DNA of 64,000 bases from Ramlibacter ginsenosidimutans (GCF_016654015.1 NZ_JAEPWM010000009.1:124001-188000); one strand, 5' to 3'; shown: positions 26,134-37,641, counted from the stretch's first letter. Notes: generated by a model not told the origin, from the letters alone. Numbers and translations: made by a program.

Positions 26134-28136
26134 CGCTCGCGGCTCGCCTGCGCACGCTGCCGCGCGAGGCGCGCGACACCTTGTTCCTGCTGCTGGTGAT
26201 CGGCTGGGTGCTGCTGCCGCACCTGGGCCACCTGCCCTGGTGGTGCACGCTGCTCGCCGCGGGCGTGCTGCTCTGGCGCGCCACGCTGGCCGTGCAGGCG
26301 CGTCCGCTGCCCGGTCGCGCCTGGCTCGTGCTGCTGCTGGTGGCGACGGTGATCGGCACCTGGGCCAGCCACCAGACCCTGCTCGGACGCGACGCCGGCG
26401 TGACGCTGATCGTGGCGCTGCTCGCGCTGAAGACGCTCGAACTGCGCGCGCGGCGCGACGCCTTCGTCGTGTTCTTCCTGGGCTTCTTCACGATGCTCAC
26501 GAACTTCTTCTTCTCGCAGTCGCTGGCCGTGGCCGCCGCGATGCTGGTCGGACTGCTGGGCCTGCTCACCGCGCTGGTCAACGCCCACATGCCGGTGGGC
26601 CGCCCGCCGCTCGCGCAGGCGGCGCGCACCGCCGCCTGGATGACACTGCTGGGCGCGCCGGTGATGGCGCTGCTGTTCGTGCTGTTCCCGCGCCTGTCGC
26701 CGCTGTGGGGGATCCCGGCCGACGCCATGAGCGGGCGCAGCGGCCTGTCCTCGCAGATGCGCGTGGGCTCGCTGGCGGACCTGGTGCTGGACGACAGCGT
26801 TGCCTTCCGCGTCCGCTTCGAGGGCGACCCGCCGCCGCAGAGCGAGCTTTATTTCCGCGGTCCGGTGCTCAGCGACTTCGACGGCCGCGAATGGCGGCCG
26901 CTGCTGCCGCGCCTGTCGGCGCGCTTTCCGCCGCCGCGGATCGCCGACCCGCAACTGGTGGGGTTCGGTCCGCCCGTTCGCTACGAGGTCACGCTGGAGC
27001 CGAGCAATCGCCCCTGGCTGCTGACGCTGGACGCAGCCACCGAGCCGCCGAGCGCGCCGGGCATGGAGGTCGCGATGACCAGCGAACTGCAGTGGGTGCT
27101 GTCGCAGCCGGTGGTGGACCTGGTGCGCTACCGCGCGGTGAGCCACACGCGCTTCCGCCACGGGCCCGCCCGCCGCTCGATGGTGCTACCGGAGTACACG
27201 CAGTTGCCGCCCGGCTTCGATCCCCGCACCATCGAACTCGCGGGGCGGCTGCAGCGCGAGAACCCCGGCGCCACGCCCGCCGGCCTGGTGCAGGCGGCCC
27301 TGCACCTGCTGCGCACGGGCGGCTACAGCTACACGCTGTCCCCCGGCGTGTACGGCGAGAACACGGCGGACGAGTTCTGGTTCGACAGCAAGGAAGGCTT
27401 CTGCGAGCACATCGCCTCCGCCTTCGTCGTGCTGATGCGCGCCATGAGCATCCCCGCGCGCGTCGTCACGGGCTACCAGGGCGGCTCGCCCAACAACGTG
27501 GACGGCTACTGGGTCGTGCGCCAGAGCGATGCGCACGCGTGGGCCGAGGTGTGGCTGTCCGGCCGCGGCTGGGTGCGCGTGGACCCGACCGCCGCCGTAG
27601 CACCGGGGCGCACGGGATCCTTCCAGCGGCTGGTCGCGCCGCAGGGCGTGCTGAGCTCCGCGATGGAGACGGTCAGCCCGGACCTGTGGGCGGCCCTGCG
27701 CGCGAGCTGGGACGCCACCAACAACGGCTGGAACCAGTGGGTGCTGAATTACACCCAGAGCCGCCAGCTCGGCATGCTGCGCGACCTGGGCTTCAGCTCG
27801 CCGAGCTGGGAAGACCTGAGCCGCGTGCTGCTGGCCGTGATCGTGATCGTGGCGCTCGCCGGCGCGGCATGGAGCTGGTGGGACCGCCAGCAGCACGATC
27901 CCTGGCAACGCCTGCTGGCCCGCGCGCGCAAGCGGCTGCGCCAGGCTGGCCTCGAGATCGGGAACACGGAGCCACCGCGCGCGATCGCAGAACAGGCGAG
28001 CCGCCGTTTCGGCGCCGACGCGCGGGCCCTGGCGCAGTGGCTGCTGAAGCTGGAAGCGCAGCGCTACGCGCGCACGCCCGCCCAAAGCCTCTCCGCTTTG
28101 CGGCGAGAATTCCACCAGATCTCCTGGCCCCATTGA
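26127..28136 (+). CDS. tgpA: TgpA-like membrane transglutaminase (DUF3488)
   Basis: A 669-residue inner-membrane protein with about seven N-terminal helices (DUF3488) and a transglutaminase-core domain. It resembles Pseudomonas TgpA, which has periplasmic transglutaminase activity and is essential there. The catalytic triad is visible: Cys426 in GFCEHIASAF, His470 in SDAHAWAEVW and Asp486 in RVDPTAAV. A further helix at about 570-590 precedes a cytoplasmic tail (DUF4129-like). The GTG start at 26127 overlaps the DUF58 stop. Together with MoxR and DUF58 it forms the widespread MoxR-DUF58-transglutaminase unit. Confidence 0.92.
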   Translation: MLTLAARLRTLPREARDTLFLLLVIGWVLLPHLGHLPWWCTLLAAGVLLWRATLAVQARPLPGRAWLVLLLVATVIGTWASHQTLLGRDAGVTLIVALLALKTLELRARRDAFVVFFLGFFTMLTNFFFSQSLAVAAAMLVGLLGLLTALVNAHMPVGRPPLAQAARTAAWMTLLGAPVMALLFVLFPRLSPLWGIPADAMSGRSGLSSQMRVGSLADLVLDDSVAFRVRFEGDPPPQSELYFRGPVLSDFDGREWRPLLPRLSARFPPPRIADPQLVGFGPPVRYEVTLEPSNRPWLLTLDAATEPPSAPGMEVAMTSELQWVLSQPVVDLVRYRAVSHTRFRHGPARRSMVLPEYTQLPPGFDPRTIELAGRLQRENPGATPAGLVQAALHLLRTGGYSYTLSPGVYGENTADEFWFDSKEGFCEHIASAFVVLMRAMSIPARVVTGYQGGSPNNVDGYWVVRQSDAHAWAEVWLSGRGWVRVDPTAAVAPGRTGSFQRLVAPQGVLSSAMETVSPDLWAALRASWDATNNGWNQWVLNYTQSRQLGMLRDLGFSSPSWEDLSRVLLAVIVIVALAGAAWSWWDRQQHDPWQRLLARARKRLRQAGLEIGNTEPPRAIAEQASRRFGADARALAQWLLKLEAQRYARTPAQSLSALRREFHQISWPH

Positions 28137-29221
28137 TGCGTCCTGCTGCCTTCCTCCCCGCCCTGCTGCTCGCCAGCGCCTGCTCGCTCGTGGCCTGCGC
28201 CTCCCATGCGGGACCGCGCGGCAAGCCCGAGTCCCAGCGCAGCGACGCCGCCTATGCGCTGCGCCCCGACGCGATGGAATTCGCGGACGACGTGGCCGCC
28301 CGCCACGACCTCGACCCGGCGTGGGTGCGCAAGGCGCTGGGCCAGGCCCGCAACCTGCCGGTGGTGAGCCGCCTCATGCAGCCGGCGCCCCCGGGCCAGC
28401 CCAAGAACTGGAACGCCTACCGCAGCCGCTTCATCGATGCGACGCGCATCGCCGCCGGCGTGCGCTTCTGGCAGGAGAACCGCGGCACGCTGGCACGCGC
28501 CGAACAGGAGTTCGGGGTGCCGGCCGAAATCATCGTGGGCATCGTCGGCGTCGAGACCATCTACGGCCAGCAGATGGGCGACTTCCGGATCATCGATGCG
28601 CTCGCGACGCTGGCCTTCGACTTTCCGGCCAGCCATCCGCGCGCCGCGGAGCGCACGCAATACTTCCGCAACGAGCTGGACCAGTTCCTCGCCTGGTGCC
28701 AGGAGAAGCACGTGAACCCGCTGCGGCCGCGCGGCAGCTATGCCGGCGCGTGGGGCATGCCGCAGTTCATGCCCAGCAGCCTGGCGCGCTGGGGCGTCGA
28801 CTACGACGACGACAAGCACATCGACCTCGCGCGTGACGCCGACGACGTGATCGGCTCGGTCGCCAACTACTTCAAGGGCTACGGCTGGATCCCCGGCATG
28901 CCCGCTTACTATCCGGTCCGCCTCGATCCCGCGCGGACCGACCTGGACGCGCTGCTCGCGCCGGACATCCTGCCCACCTTCAGCGTCGCGCGCTTCCAGG
29001 AGCTGGGCGCCGTCCTCGACGGCCCGGCGCTGGAGCACAAGGGACCGCTCGCGCTGATCGAACTGCAGAACGGCGGCGATCCCCCGACCTACGTCGCGGG
29101 CACCGAGAACTTCTACGTGATCACGCGCTACAACTGGTCCAGCTACTACGCAATGGCCGTGATCGAACTGGGACGCGAAGTGAAGGAAGCCCTGGGCGCG
29201 ACTTCCGCGCGCAATCCATGA
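28136..29221 (+). CDS. mltB: Lytic murein transglycosylase B
   Basis: A 361-residue outer-membrane lipoprotein-type lytic transglycosylase that cleaves peptidoglycan glycan strands to 1,6-anhydro ends. The signal peptide has a lipobox-like LVAC (Cys21). The SLT family 3 motif GIVGVETIYGQQMGDFRIID holds the catalytic Glu140; AGAWGMPQFMPSSLARWGVD and GSVANYFKGYGW complete the family pattern. Its start codon overlaps the tgpA stop by one base (TGATG), tying it to the MoxR/TgpA operon and to envelope work. Confidence 0.96.
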   Translation: MRPAAFLPALLLASACSLVACASHAGPRGKPESQRSDAAYALRPDAMEFADDVAARHDLDPAWVRKALGQARNLPVVSRLMQPAPPGQPKNWNAYRSRFIDATRIAAGVRFWQENRGTLARAEQEFGVPAEIIVGIVGVETIYGQQMGDFRIIDALATLAFDFPASHPRAAERTQYFRNELDQFLAWCQEKHVNPLRPRGSYAGAWGMPQFMPSSLARWGVDYDDDKHIDLARDADDVIGSVANYFKGYGWIPGMPAYYPVRLDPARTDLDALLAPDILPTFSVARFQELGAVLDGPALEHKGPLALIELQNGGDPPTYVAGTENFYVITRYNWSSYYAMAVIELGREVKEALGATSARNP

Positions 29222-29913
29222 GCCCGCCGGGCCGCCCCAAGGGCGAATACCGCAGTGCGCAGCACGAAGGTACTCCAGTGAGCGCGGCCCTGCTCGGGGC
29301 CGAGGGCTGGCAGCGGATGTGGACGGCGCTGGGTGCGCAGACGGCCAGCGGCGGCTTGCTGAACCAGCTGGTGCGCGCGTACGGCGAGCCGGAACGCCAC
29401 TACCACACGCTGCAGCACCTGCGCGAGTGCCTCGCGAACTTCGACGCAGCGCGCTCGCTGGCGCGGCAGCCGGAACAGGTCGAACTGGCACTGTGGTTCC
29501 ATGACGCCGTGTACGACCCGCGGCGCCACGACAACGAGGAGCGCAGCGCCGCCTGGGCCCGCGACAGCGTGCGGGCCGCCGGCTGCGATGCAGCGCTGGA
29601 GCAGCGCGTGGCGGACCTGGTGCTCGCGACGGCGAAGCACGAAGCGGCGGCGGAAGACAGCGACGCCCAGTTGCTGCTGGACGTGGACCTCGCGATCCTC
29701 GGCGCGAGCCCCGCGCGCTTCGACGAGTCGAGCGTGCAGGTCCGCGCCGAGTACGCGCACGTGCCCGAGCCCGAGTTCCGTGCCGGCCGCTCGCGCGTGC
29801 TGGCGGGCTTCCTCGCGCGTCCGCGCATCTACCAGACCCCGCCCTTCCACGACGCGCTCGAGGAGCGCGCCCGCGCCAACATCGCACGCGCGCTCGCCGC
29901 CTTGCAGGCCTGA
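29218..29913 (+). CDS. HD-domain metal-dependent phosphohydrolase
   Basis: A 231-residue protein of the predicted HD-superfamily hydrolases. The HD motif is ALWFHDAVYDPRRHDNEERS, preceded by ERHYHTLQHLRECL with further metal-ligand histidines, and followed by DLVLATAKHEAA and LLLDVDLAILGASP. The ATG at 29218 overlaps the mltB stop (ATGA) and gives an N-terminal leader PPGRPKGEYRSAQHEGTP that lies outside the HD fold. A GTG at 29278 would start after this leader. The substrate is unknown. Confidence 0.88.
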   Translation: MSPPGRPKGEYRSAQHEGTPVSAALLGAEGWQRMWTALGAQTASGGLLNQLVRAYGEPERHYHTLQHLRECLANFDAARSLARQPEQVELALWFHDAVYDPRRHDNEERSAAWARDSVRAAGCDAALEQRVADLVLATAKHEAAAEDSDAQLLLDVDLAILGASPARFDESSVQVRAEYAHVPEPEFRAGRSRVLAGFLARPRIYQTPPFHDALEERARANIARALAALQA

Positions 29914-30046
29914 GCCCGGGGCATCGGCTCGCGTTGTGAAACTCGTGTTGGGGGCGTTACTTCGGTAACACCGTTGCCCGCCGGGCAGCCGCCTGGCCGA
30001 TTGCAGCTCCCCGGCGCGCGCGCGCTCTGGCACATTCGGAAGCGCC

Positions 30047-30415
30047 ATGGACTTCGATCTCGCGATCGACACTATGGCGCACTACATCCGCGTACGGATC
30101 ACCGGCGGCCCGAGCTTCGGGCAGCTGCTCTCGCTGATCCACCTGCTGGGGGTGGAGAGCGAGACCTGGGACGAAGACAAGGTGCTGGTGGACCTGCGCG
30201 GCGTGGTGACGCCCTTTTCCCGCCCGGAGCAATTCCGCATCGGCGAGGAGGCGGCTGCGAGCCTGTCGCACATGCGCCGCATCGCCTCCGTCGTCCCGCC
30301 CGAACGGGTCACGCGCGTGAGCGAGAAGGCGGCGCGGCGCAACGGCGTGAACGTGCGGGTGTTCGACGACGAGACCCAGGCGATCGCCTGGCTGGCGGCC
30401 CCGGTCACCGATTAG
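30047..30415 (+). CDS. SpoIIAA-like (STAS-superfamily) protein
   Basis: A 122-residue cytoplasmic protein resembling the SpoIIAA-like family: alternating strands and helices (YIRVRITGGPSFGQLLSLIH, KVLVDLRGVVTPFSRPEQFR) and an ending typical of the family (VRVFDDETQAIAWL). The central VLVDLRG strand corresponds to the core of the STAS fold. No obvious phosphorylatable Ser/Thr can be assigned. A GTTAC-TTCG-GTAAC hairpin (29956-29969) lies in the 133-base gap before it. The role is unknown. Confidence 0.7.
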   Translation: MDFDLAIDTMAHYIRVRITGGPSFGQLLSLIHLLGVESETWDEDKVLVDLRGVVTPFSRPEQFRIGEEAAASLSHMRRIASVVPPERVTRVSEKAARRNGVNVRVFDDETQAIAWLAAPVTD

Positions 30416-30460
30416 CGTGGCGGTGCCCGGACCCCGCTGCGCAGCCGGCCGGCGCTGCGT

Positions 30461-31414
30461 TCACGTCGGGATCAGGAAGTCCCGGCTGATGCGCACGCCC
30501 AGGTCGTTCACGCGGTCGAGGAACTGCGTGAGGAAGGCGTGCAGGCCGTTCGAGAGGATTTCCTCGATGTCGCCGTACTGCAGTTCGGCGCGCAGCCGGC
30601 CCGCGCGCCGCAGCGTCTCGGAGGACTGGTCGTTGGCCACCATCGCGAGGTTGCTCACCACCTCGTTGAGGCTGGCGTGCAGCGAGCGCGGCATGTCGGG
30701 GCGCAGGATCAGCAGGTCGGCGACGCGCTCGGGCTTGATCACGTCGCGGTAGACCTTGCGATAGATCTCGAAGCCGGAGACGCTGCGCAGGATCGCGCTC
30801 CAGTGATAGAAGTCGTACTCCTGGTCCTTCTCGCTGGCCGCGCCGAAGAAGTCGCTCTGCAGCGCGTGGAACTTCACGTCCACCAGCCGCGCCGTGTTGT
30901 CCGAGCGCTCGAGGAAGGTGCCCAGGCGCATGAAGTGCAGGGCCTCGTCCATCAGCATGGTGCCCACGGTGACGCCGCGCGAGAGATGGGAGCGGAACTT
31001 CACCCACTCGAAGAACTGGCCCGGGTCGCGTTCGAACTCGCCGCCGCGCAGCATGCGGTTCAATTCCAGCCAGGTCTGGTTCTGCGTCTCCCACACCTCG
31101 GTGGTCAGCGTGCCGCGCACTGCGCGCGCGTTCTCGCGCGCGGCCCGCAGGCACGACAGGATGGACGAGCCGTTGGTCTCGTCCTTCACCATGAACTGCA
31201 TGACCTGCTGCGGCTCGATGTCGCCGTGCTTGGCCTGGTAGGCGGGCATCAGCTCGCTGATCGACAGCATGCCCTGCCAGCCGACCTTGGACACAGCCGC
31301 GGACTGCGGCAGCAGCGACGTCTGGTAGTTGACGTCCAGCATGCGCGCAGTATTTTCCGCCCGCTCGGTATAGCGGGCCATCCAGAAGAGGTGATCGGCG
31401 GTACGACTCAACAT
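30461..31414 (-). CDS. Alpha-E domain protein (DUF403)
   Basis: A 317-residue all-helical alpha-E protein. The family start signature MLSRTADHLFWMARYTERAE is present, and the rest is a helical bundle (FLERSDNTARLVDVKFHALQ, RVNDLGVRISRDFLIP). Alpha-E proteins are co-encoded with circularly permuted ATP-grasp enzymes and transglutaminases in predicted peptide-ligase operons (a known comparative-genomics association). Here it directly follows such an ATP-grasp gene. A paralogous alpha-E domain is fused to ATP-grasp at 54197-56815. No biochemical activity is assigned. Confidence 0.93.
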   Translation of the reverse strand: MLSRTADHLFWMARYTERAENTARMLDVNYQTSLLPQSAAVSKVGWQGMLSISELMPAYQAKHGDIEPQQVMQFMVKDETNGSSILSCLRAARENARAVRGTLTTEVWETQNQTWLELNRMLRGGEFERDPGQFFEWVKFRSHLSRGVTVGTMLMDEALHFMRLGTFLERSDNTARLVDVKFHALQSDFFGAASEKDQEYDFYHWSAILRSVSGFEIYRKVYRDVIKPERVADLLILRPDMPRSLHASLNEVVSNLAMVANDQSSETLRRAGRLRAELQYGDIEEILSNGLHAFLTQFLDRVNDLGVRISRDFLIPT

Positions 31415-31478
31415 GGGCCTGATTCCTGGCGATGCACGGATCCATTCAGTGCCACCGCGGAACCGGCTCTGCCGGGCC

Positions 31479-31530
31479 GCTGGTGGCGCCCCCTTGAGGG
31501 GGAGGCGCCGCAGGCGCTTCGGGGGTGGGC
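31479..31530. repeat. GC-rich palindromic repeat in the ATP-grasp/alpha-E gap
   Basis: GCGCCCCCTTGAGGGGGAGGCGCC and GGCGCTTCGGGGGTGGGCC form nested hairpins in the 123-base gap. Elements with GCCCCCT-TGA-GGGGG cores are common in Comamonadaceae and may act as mRNA processing or termination signals. Confidence 0.62.
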
Positions 31531-31537
31531 CTTCATG

Positions 31538-33034
31538 TCAGAGCTCGAGGATCCAGGTGTCCTTGGTGCCGCCGCCCTGCGAGGAGTTGACCACCAGGGA
31601 GCCTTCCTTGAGCGCCACGCGCGTGAGGCCGCCCGGCACCATCTGCACCTCGCGGCCCGAGAGCACGAAGGGGCGCAGGTCGATGTGGCGCGGCGCGATG
31701 CCCTTCTCCACGTAGGTGGGGCAGCTGGAAAGCGAGAGCGTCGGCTGCGCGATGTAGCCCTCCGGCTTGGCCTGCAGGACCCGGCGGAACTGCTCGATCT
31801 CGTCCTTCGTCGCGGCGGGGCCGACCAGCATGCCGTAGCCGCCCGCGCCGTGCACCTCCTTCACGACCAGGTCCTTCAGGTTGGCCAGCACGTAGCCCAG
31901 GTCGTCGGCATTGCGGCAGCTGTAGGTGGGCACGTTCGACAGGATCGGCTTCTCCCCGAGGTAGAACTCGATCATCTTCGGCACGTACGGATAGATCGAC
32001 TTGTCGTCGGCCACGCCCGTTCCTATGGCATTGCACAGGGTCACGTTGCCGGCGCGATAGACGCCCAGCAGGCCCGCGCAGCCCAGCGTGGAATTCGGCC
32101 GGAAGGCGAGCGGGTCCAGGAAGTCGTCGTCCACGCGGCGGTAGATCACGTCCACGCGCCGCGGCCCGCGCGTGGTGCGCATGTAGACGAAGTTGTCCCG
32201 CACGAACAGGTCCTGGCCCTCGACCAGCTCCACTCCCATCTGCTGCGCGAGGAACGCGTGCTCGAAGTAGGCGCTGTTGTACATGCCTGGCGTGAGCACC
32301 ACGACGGTCGGGTCGTCGGTGGTGGACGGCGCCGAGGCGCGCAGCGTCTCCAGCAGCAGGTCCGGGTAGTGCATCACCGGCGCCACCTTGTAGGCGCTGA
32401 ACAGCTCCGGGAAGAGCCGCATCATCATCTTGCGGTCTTCCAGCATGTAGCTCACCCCGCTGGGCACGCGCAGGTTGTCCTCCAGCACGTAGTACTCGCC
32501 CTCGCCCTTCGCATTGGGCGCCCGCACGATGTCGATGCCCGCGATGTGCGAGTAGATGTTGTTCGGGACCTTCACGCCCACCATCTCCGGGCGGAACTGC
32601 GCATTGCCCGTGATCTGGGCGAGCGGGACGATGCCGGCCTTGACGATGTCCTGCTCGTGGTAGACGTCGTGGATGAAGCGGTTCAGCGCGTTGACCCGCT
32701 GCACCAGGCCACGTTCCATCAGCTGCCATTCGGCCGCCGGGATGATGCGCGGGATCAGGTCGAAGGGGATCAGGCGCTCGGTGCCCGAGCCGTCCTCGTC
32801 CTTCGCCCCGTAGACCGCGAAGGTGATGCCCACCTTGCGGAAGATCATCTCGGCCTCGTCGCGGCGCGAGCGCATGATCTCCTGCGGCTGCCGTCCCAGC
32901 CACTCGGCATAGGTGCGGTAGTGCTCGCGCACGCCCTGCACCTGGGCCTGCACCATGCCGCCCAACGACTGCCCCTGGAACTGCACCGGACCGTCGCCGG
33001 GCAGTTGGGAGAACATCTCGTCGAATTTCTGCAT
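31538..33034 (-). CDS. Circularly permuted ATP-grasp protein (DUF404/DUF407 type)
   Basis: A 498-residue member of the circularly permuted ATP-grasp family, a predicted ATP-dependent carboxylate-amine ligase that would form a peptide or amide bond. Characteristic stretches are GITFAVYGAKDEDGSGTERL, YYVLEDNLRVPSGVSYMLED, VLTPGMYNSAYFEHAFLAQQ, VVKEVHGAGGYGMLVGP (nucleotide-binding loop) and SSCPTYVEKGIAPRHIDLRP. It begins at the ATG at 33034 and is followed by the alpha-E gene on the same strand. The substrate peptide is not known for this family. Confidence 0.94.
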   Translation of the reverse strand: MQKFDEMFSQLPGDGPVQFQGQSLGGMVQAQVQGVREHYRTYAEWLGRQPQEIMRSRRDEAEMIFRKVGITFAVYGAKDEDGSGTERLIPFDLIPRIIPAAEWQLMERGLVQRVNALNRFIHDVYHEQDIVKAGIVPLAQITGNAQFRPEMVGVKVPNNIYSHIAGIDIVRAPNAKGEGEYYVLEDNLRVPSGVSYMLEDRKMMMRLFPELFSAYKVAPVMHYPDLLLETLRASAPSTTDDPTVVVLTPGMYNSAYFEHAFLAQQMGVELVEGQDLFVRDNFVYMRTTRGPRRVDVIYRRVDDDFLDPLAFRPNSTLGCAGLLGVYRAGNVTLCNAIGTGVADDKSIYPYVPKMIEFYLGEKPILSNVPTYSCRNADDLGYVLANLKDLVVKEVHGAGGYGMLVGPAATKDEIEQFRRVLQAKPEGYIAQPTLSLSSCPTYVEKGIAPRHIDLRPFVLSGREVQMVPGGLTRVALKEGSLVVNSSQGGGTKDTWILEL

Positions 33035-33099
33035 CGTCGTGGGCCTTCTCGACAAGGATAGCAAGTTCCCGGCCCGTGGAGGGGCCCGCGAAAGGGGCG

Positions 33100-35553
33100 C
33101 TATGCACCATCCGCGGCGGCTGGCGCCACCTCGTGGTGCCAATAACGCCGCTGCACGGCGCGTTCGCAGCGGACGGCGGCCGGGGCGCGCGAGTCCCAGG
33201 TGAGCGCGCCGCAGGCCGGCGACACCCACAGCGCGATGCCGTGGTCGGCATAACGCCGCGCGACGTCCGGCGCAGGATGGCCGAAGCGGTTGCGGTAGCC
33301 GGCCTGGGCCACGGCCAGCCTGGGGTGGACGGCGTCCAGGAAATCGTCGGACGATGAAGTGCGGCTGCCATGGTGCGGCACGAGCAGGAAGTCCGAAGCG
33401 AGCGGCGCCTCCTGCGCGACCAGCCTGGCTTCCTGCGGTTTCTCGATGTCGCCCACCAGCAGCGCGTGCACGCCTTGCGCGCTGGCGATGCGCAGCACGC
33501 AGCTCATGGCGTTGGGGCGGGCGGGCGCACCGTAGTCGGCGGCCATCGGCTGGAGCACCTCGAACTGCACGCCATCCCAGCTCCAGGACTGGCCGGCCAT
33601 GCAGGCGCGCGAGGCGCGCAGCGCCTGCAGCGGATGCGAGGGCTCCAGCGAGCTCAGGAGCTGCGCCTGCGGCTGCATGCGCAGCACCGCCGCGGCGCCG
33701 CCCGTGTGGTCCGTGTCCCGATGGCTGAGGACGAGGAGGTCCACGCGTTCGTCCAGGGCCCGCAGCAAGGGGACCAGCACGCGCTGGCCGGCGTCGGTCT
33801 CGCGGCTGTACGCCGGCCCCGAGTCGTACACCAGGCCGTGGCCTGCCGTGCGGACCAGCACCGCGTTGCCCTGCCCGATGTCCGCGGCCAGCAGCTCGAA
33901 CTCGCCGGGCGGCGGACGCGGCGCCTGCCACAGCAGCACCGGCAGCACCAGCGGCACACCCGCGAGGCGCGCGGACCAGGGCAGTCGCGCGGCGAGCAGC
34001 ACGCCACCGACGATGCCTGCCGCGGCGGCCCACAGCGGTGGGGCCGGCGCCGACCAGGTGGCGAAGGGCAAGGCGGCCAGCCAGCGCAGCACGGTCGCCA
34101 GTGCGTCCACCGCCCACCCGGCCGCGGTCCAGGCCGAGGGCAGCAGCACGCCGGCCATGCCCAGCGGCGTGACGACCAGCGTGACCCAGGGGATCGCAAT
34201 GAAGTTCGCGGCCAGGCCCACGATCGAGACCTGGTTGAAGAGGAGCAGCGACAAGGGCGTGAGCGCCACCGTCACGACGCCCTGCTCCCGCGCCATTGCC
34301 GCGAGCGCGTGCCAGGCGCGCCGTATCAGCGATGGCCGCGACGCCTCGGAGCCGGCGATCTCCGCCGGGCCGCTTGCGAACAGCACGCCCACCGCCACGA
34401 AGCTGAGCCAGAAGCCGGCCTGCGTGAGCGACCAGGGATCGGCCGCGACGACCACCGCGCACGCCAGCAGCCAGACCCAGGGCCAGGGCCACGAGCGCGC
34501 CCGCAGCCGCAGTGCGGCGACCGCGCACAGCATCAGCACCGTGCGCTGCGCGGGCACGCCCCAGCCGCTGAAGAGCGAATAGGCCGCCGCGAGAGCGACG
34601 CCGCCGACGAGCGCCGCGTGCTGCGCGGGCCACGCCAGGCACAGCCGCGCGCTGCGCCGCCACAGCGCGCCCAGCACGGCGGCGGTGGCCCACGCGAACA
34701 TGGTGATGTGAAGGCCGGAGATGCTCATGAGGTGGGCCACGCCGGTCGCGCGGAACACGTCCCAGTCCGCACGTTCGATCGCGCCCTGGTCTCCCACCAC
34801 CAGCGCCGCCACGACGCCCGCCACCCGCGGGTCCGGCACCTGCTGGTAGATGGCCTCGCGGACCGCCTGCCGCGCCTGTTCCACCGGGTGCAGCCAGGTC
34901 GAGCCCAGGCGCTGCGGCACGGGATCGCGCGGGCCCGCGCGCACGGAGCCCGTCGCCTGCACGTCCTGCTCCCACAACCACAGCTCGAAATCGAAACCGG
35001 AGGGATTGAGCTGCCCGTGCGGCGCCTTCAGCCGCAACGCGAGCCGCCAGCGCTCGCCTGCCTGCAGGTCCGCTGGTTGCCGCTGCGGATCGGGCAGCAC
35101 GTCGGCAGCGCCGTCCACGCCACCGTACCACCCGAGCATCAGCTGCGGGGGCAGCTGCACGGGCACGTCGCCGAGCCGGGCCGACTCGACGTCGAAGCGG
35201 AAGCGCAGGCCCGCGTCCGTGCGGTGCGGCATCGCGCCGACCACGCCGGTCACCAGCAGGTCGCGCCCCTCGAGGCGGGGATCGAGGCCGTCCTGCAGGT
35301 AACTCGCCGCGCGCCAGCCGGCCGCTCCCGCCGACAGCGCAGCCGACGCCGCGAGCAAGGCGCACCAGCGCACCGCGGTTGCCCGGCGCCACGCGCTCGC
35401 CGCGACCAGCGCGGCGAGCGCGGCGAGACTCAGCGCAACGTAGCTGCCCAGGCTCCAGAGCCGCGGCTGCTGCAGCTGCAAGCTCGCGCCCAGCACCACG
35501 CCGAGCAGGAGCGGCGCGATGCGGCTGGGACGGTGGGCGGATGCAGGACTCAT
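33100..35553 (-). CDS. comEC: DNA internalization protein ComEC/Rec2
   Basis: An 817-residue polytopic membrane channel for uptake of single-stranded DNA during transformation. Domains in order: N-terminal helices and an OB-like DUF4131 region (1-230), the Competence domain (about 240-500; VAHLMSISGLHITMFAWATA) and a C-terminal metallo-beta-lactamase-like domain (about 545-790) with LVLSHRDTDHTGGAAAVL and LLVPHHGSRTSSSDDFLDAV. Both His/Asp metal motifs look intact, so nuclease function is possible. Length matches other betaproteobacterial ComEC. No other competence gene is nearby. Confidence 0.95.
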   Translation of the reverse strand: MSPASAHRPSRIAPLLLGVVLGASLQLQQPRLWSLGSYVALSLAALAALVAASAWRRATAVRWCALLAASAALSAGAAGWRAASYLQDGLDPRLEGRDLLVTGVVGAMPHRTDAGLRFRFDVESARLGDVPVQLPPQLMLGWYGGVDGAADVLPDPQRQPADLQAGERWRLALRLKAPHGQLNPSGFDFELWLWEQDVQATGSVRAGPRDPVPQRLGSTWLHPVEQARQAVREAIYQQVPDPRVAGVVAALVVGDQGAIERADWDVFRATGVAHLMSISGLHITMFAWATAAVLGALWRRSARLCLAWPAQHAALVGGVALAAAYSLFSGWGVPAQRTVLMLCAVAALRLRARSWPWPWVWLLACAVVVAADPWSLTQAGFWLSFVAVGVLFASGPAEIAGSEASRPSLIRRAWHALAAMAREQGVVTVALTPLSLLLFNQVSIVGLAANFIAIPWVTLVVTPLGMAGVLLPSAWTAAGWAVDALATVLRWLAALPFATWSAPAPPLWAAAAGIVGGVLLAARLPWSARLAGVPLVLPVLLWQAPRPPPGEFELLAADIGQGNAVLVRTAGHGLVYDSGPAYSRETDAGQRVLVPLLRALDERVDLLVLSHRDTDHTGGAAAVLRMQPQAQLLSSLEPSHPLQALRASRACMAGQSWSWDGVQFEVLQPMAADYGAPARPNAMSCVLRIASAQGVHALLVGDIEKPQEARLVAQEAPLASDFLLVPHHGSRTSSSDDFLDAVHPRLAVAQAGYRNRFGHPAPDVARRYADHGIALWVSPACGALTWDSRAPAAVRCERAVQRRYWHHEVAPAAADGA

Positions 35554-35711
35554 CCGCCTTCAACGCGCCCAGGCGCGCAGCGGCCTCCTGCGATCGGGGG
35601 AAGCCTACCTTCACGATGCCGCTGCGCAGGCACCACCCGGCGATTCCGTGTGGACGCGGGTCTGCGCGACGGCGTTGCGCGCTGCGATGGCGCGCAGCGC
35701 CCCGGTCGAGC

Positions 35712-37640
<1,929 letters not shown>

Positions 37641-37641
37641 T

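Noticed and set aside
30539..33061. 840-codon plus-strand open frame opposite the ATP-grasp/alpha-E genes
   Set aside because: The composition is His/Arg/Val-rich with no recognisable domain, typical of the complement of GC-rich genes; the minus-strand genes are clearly real.
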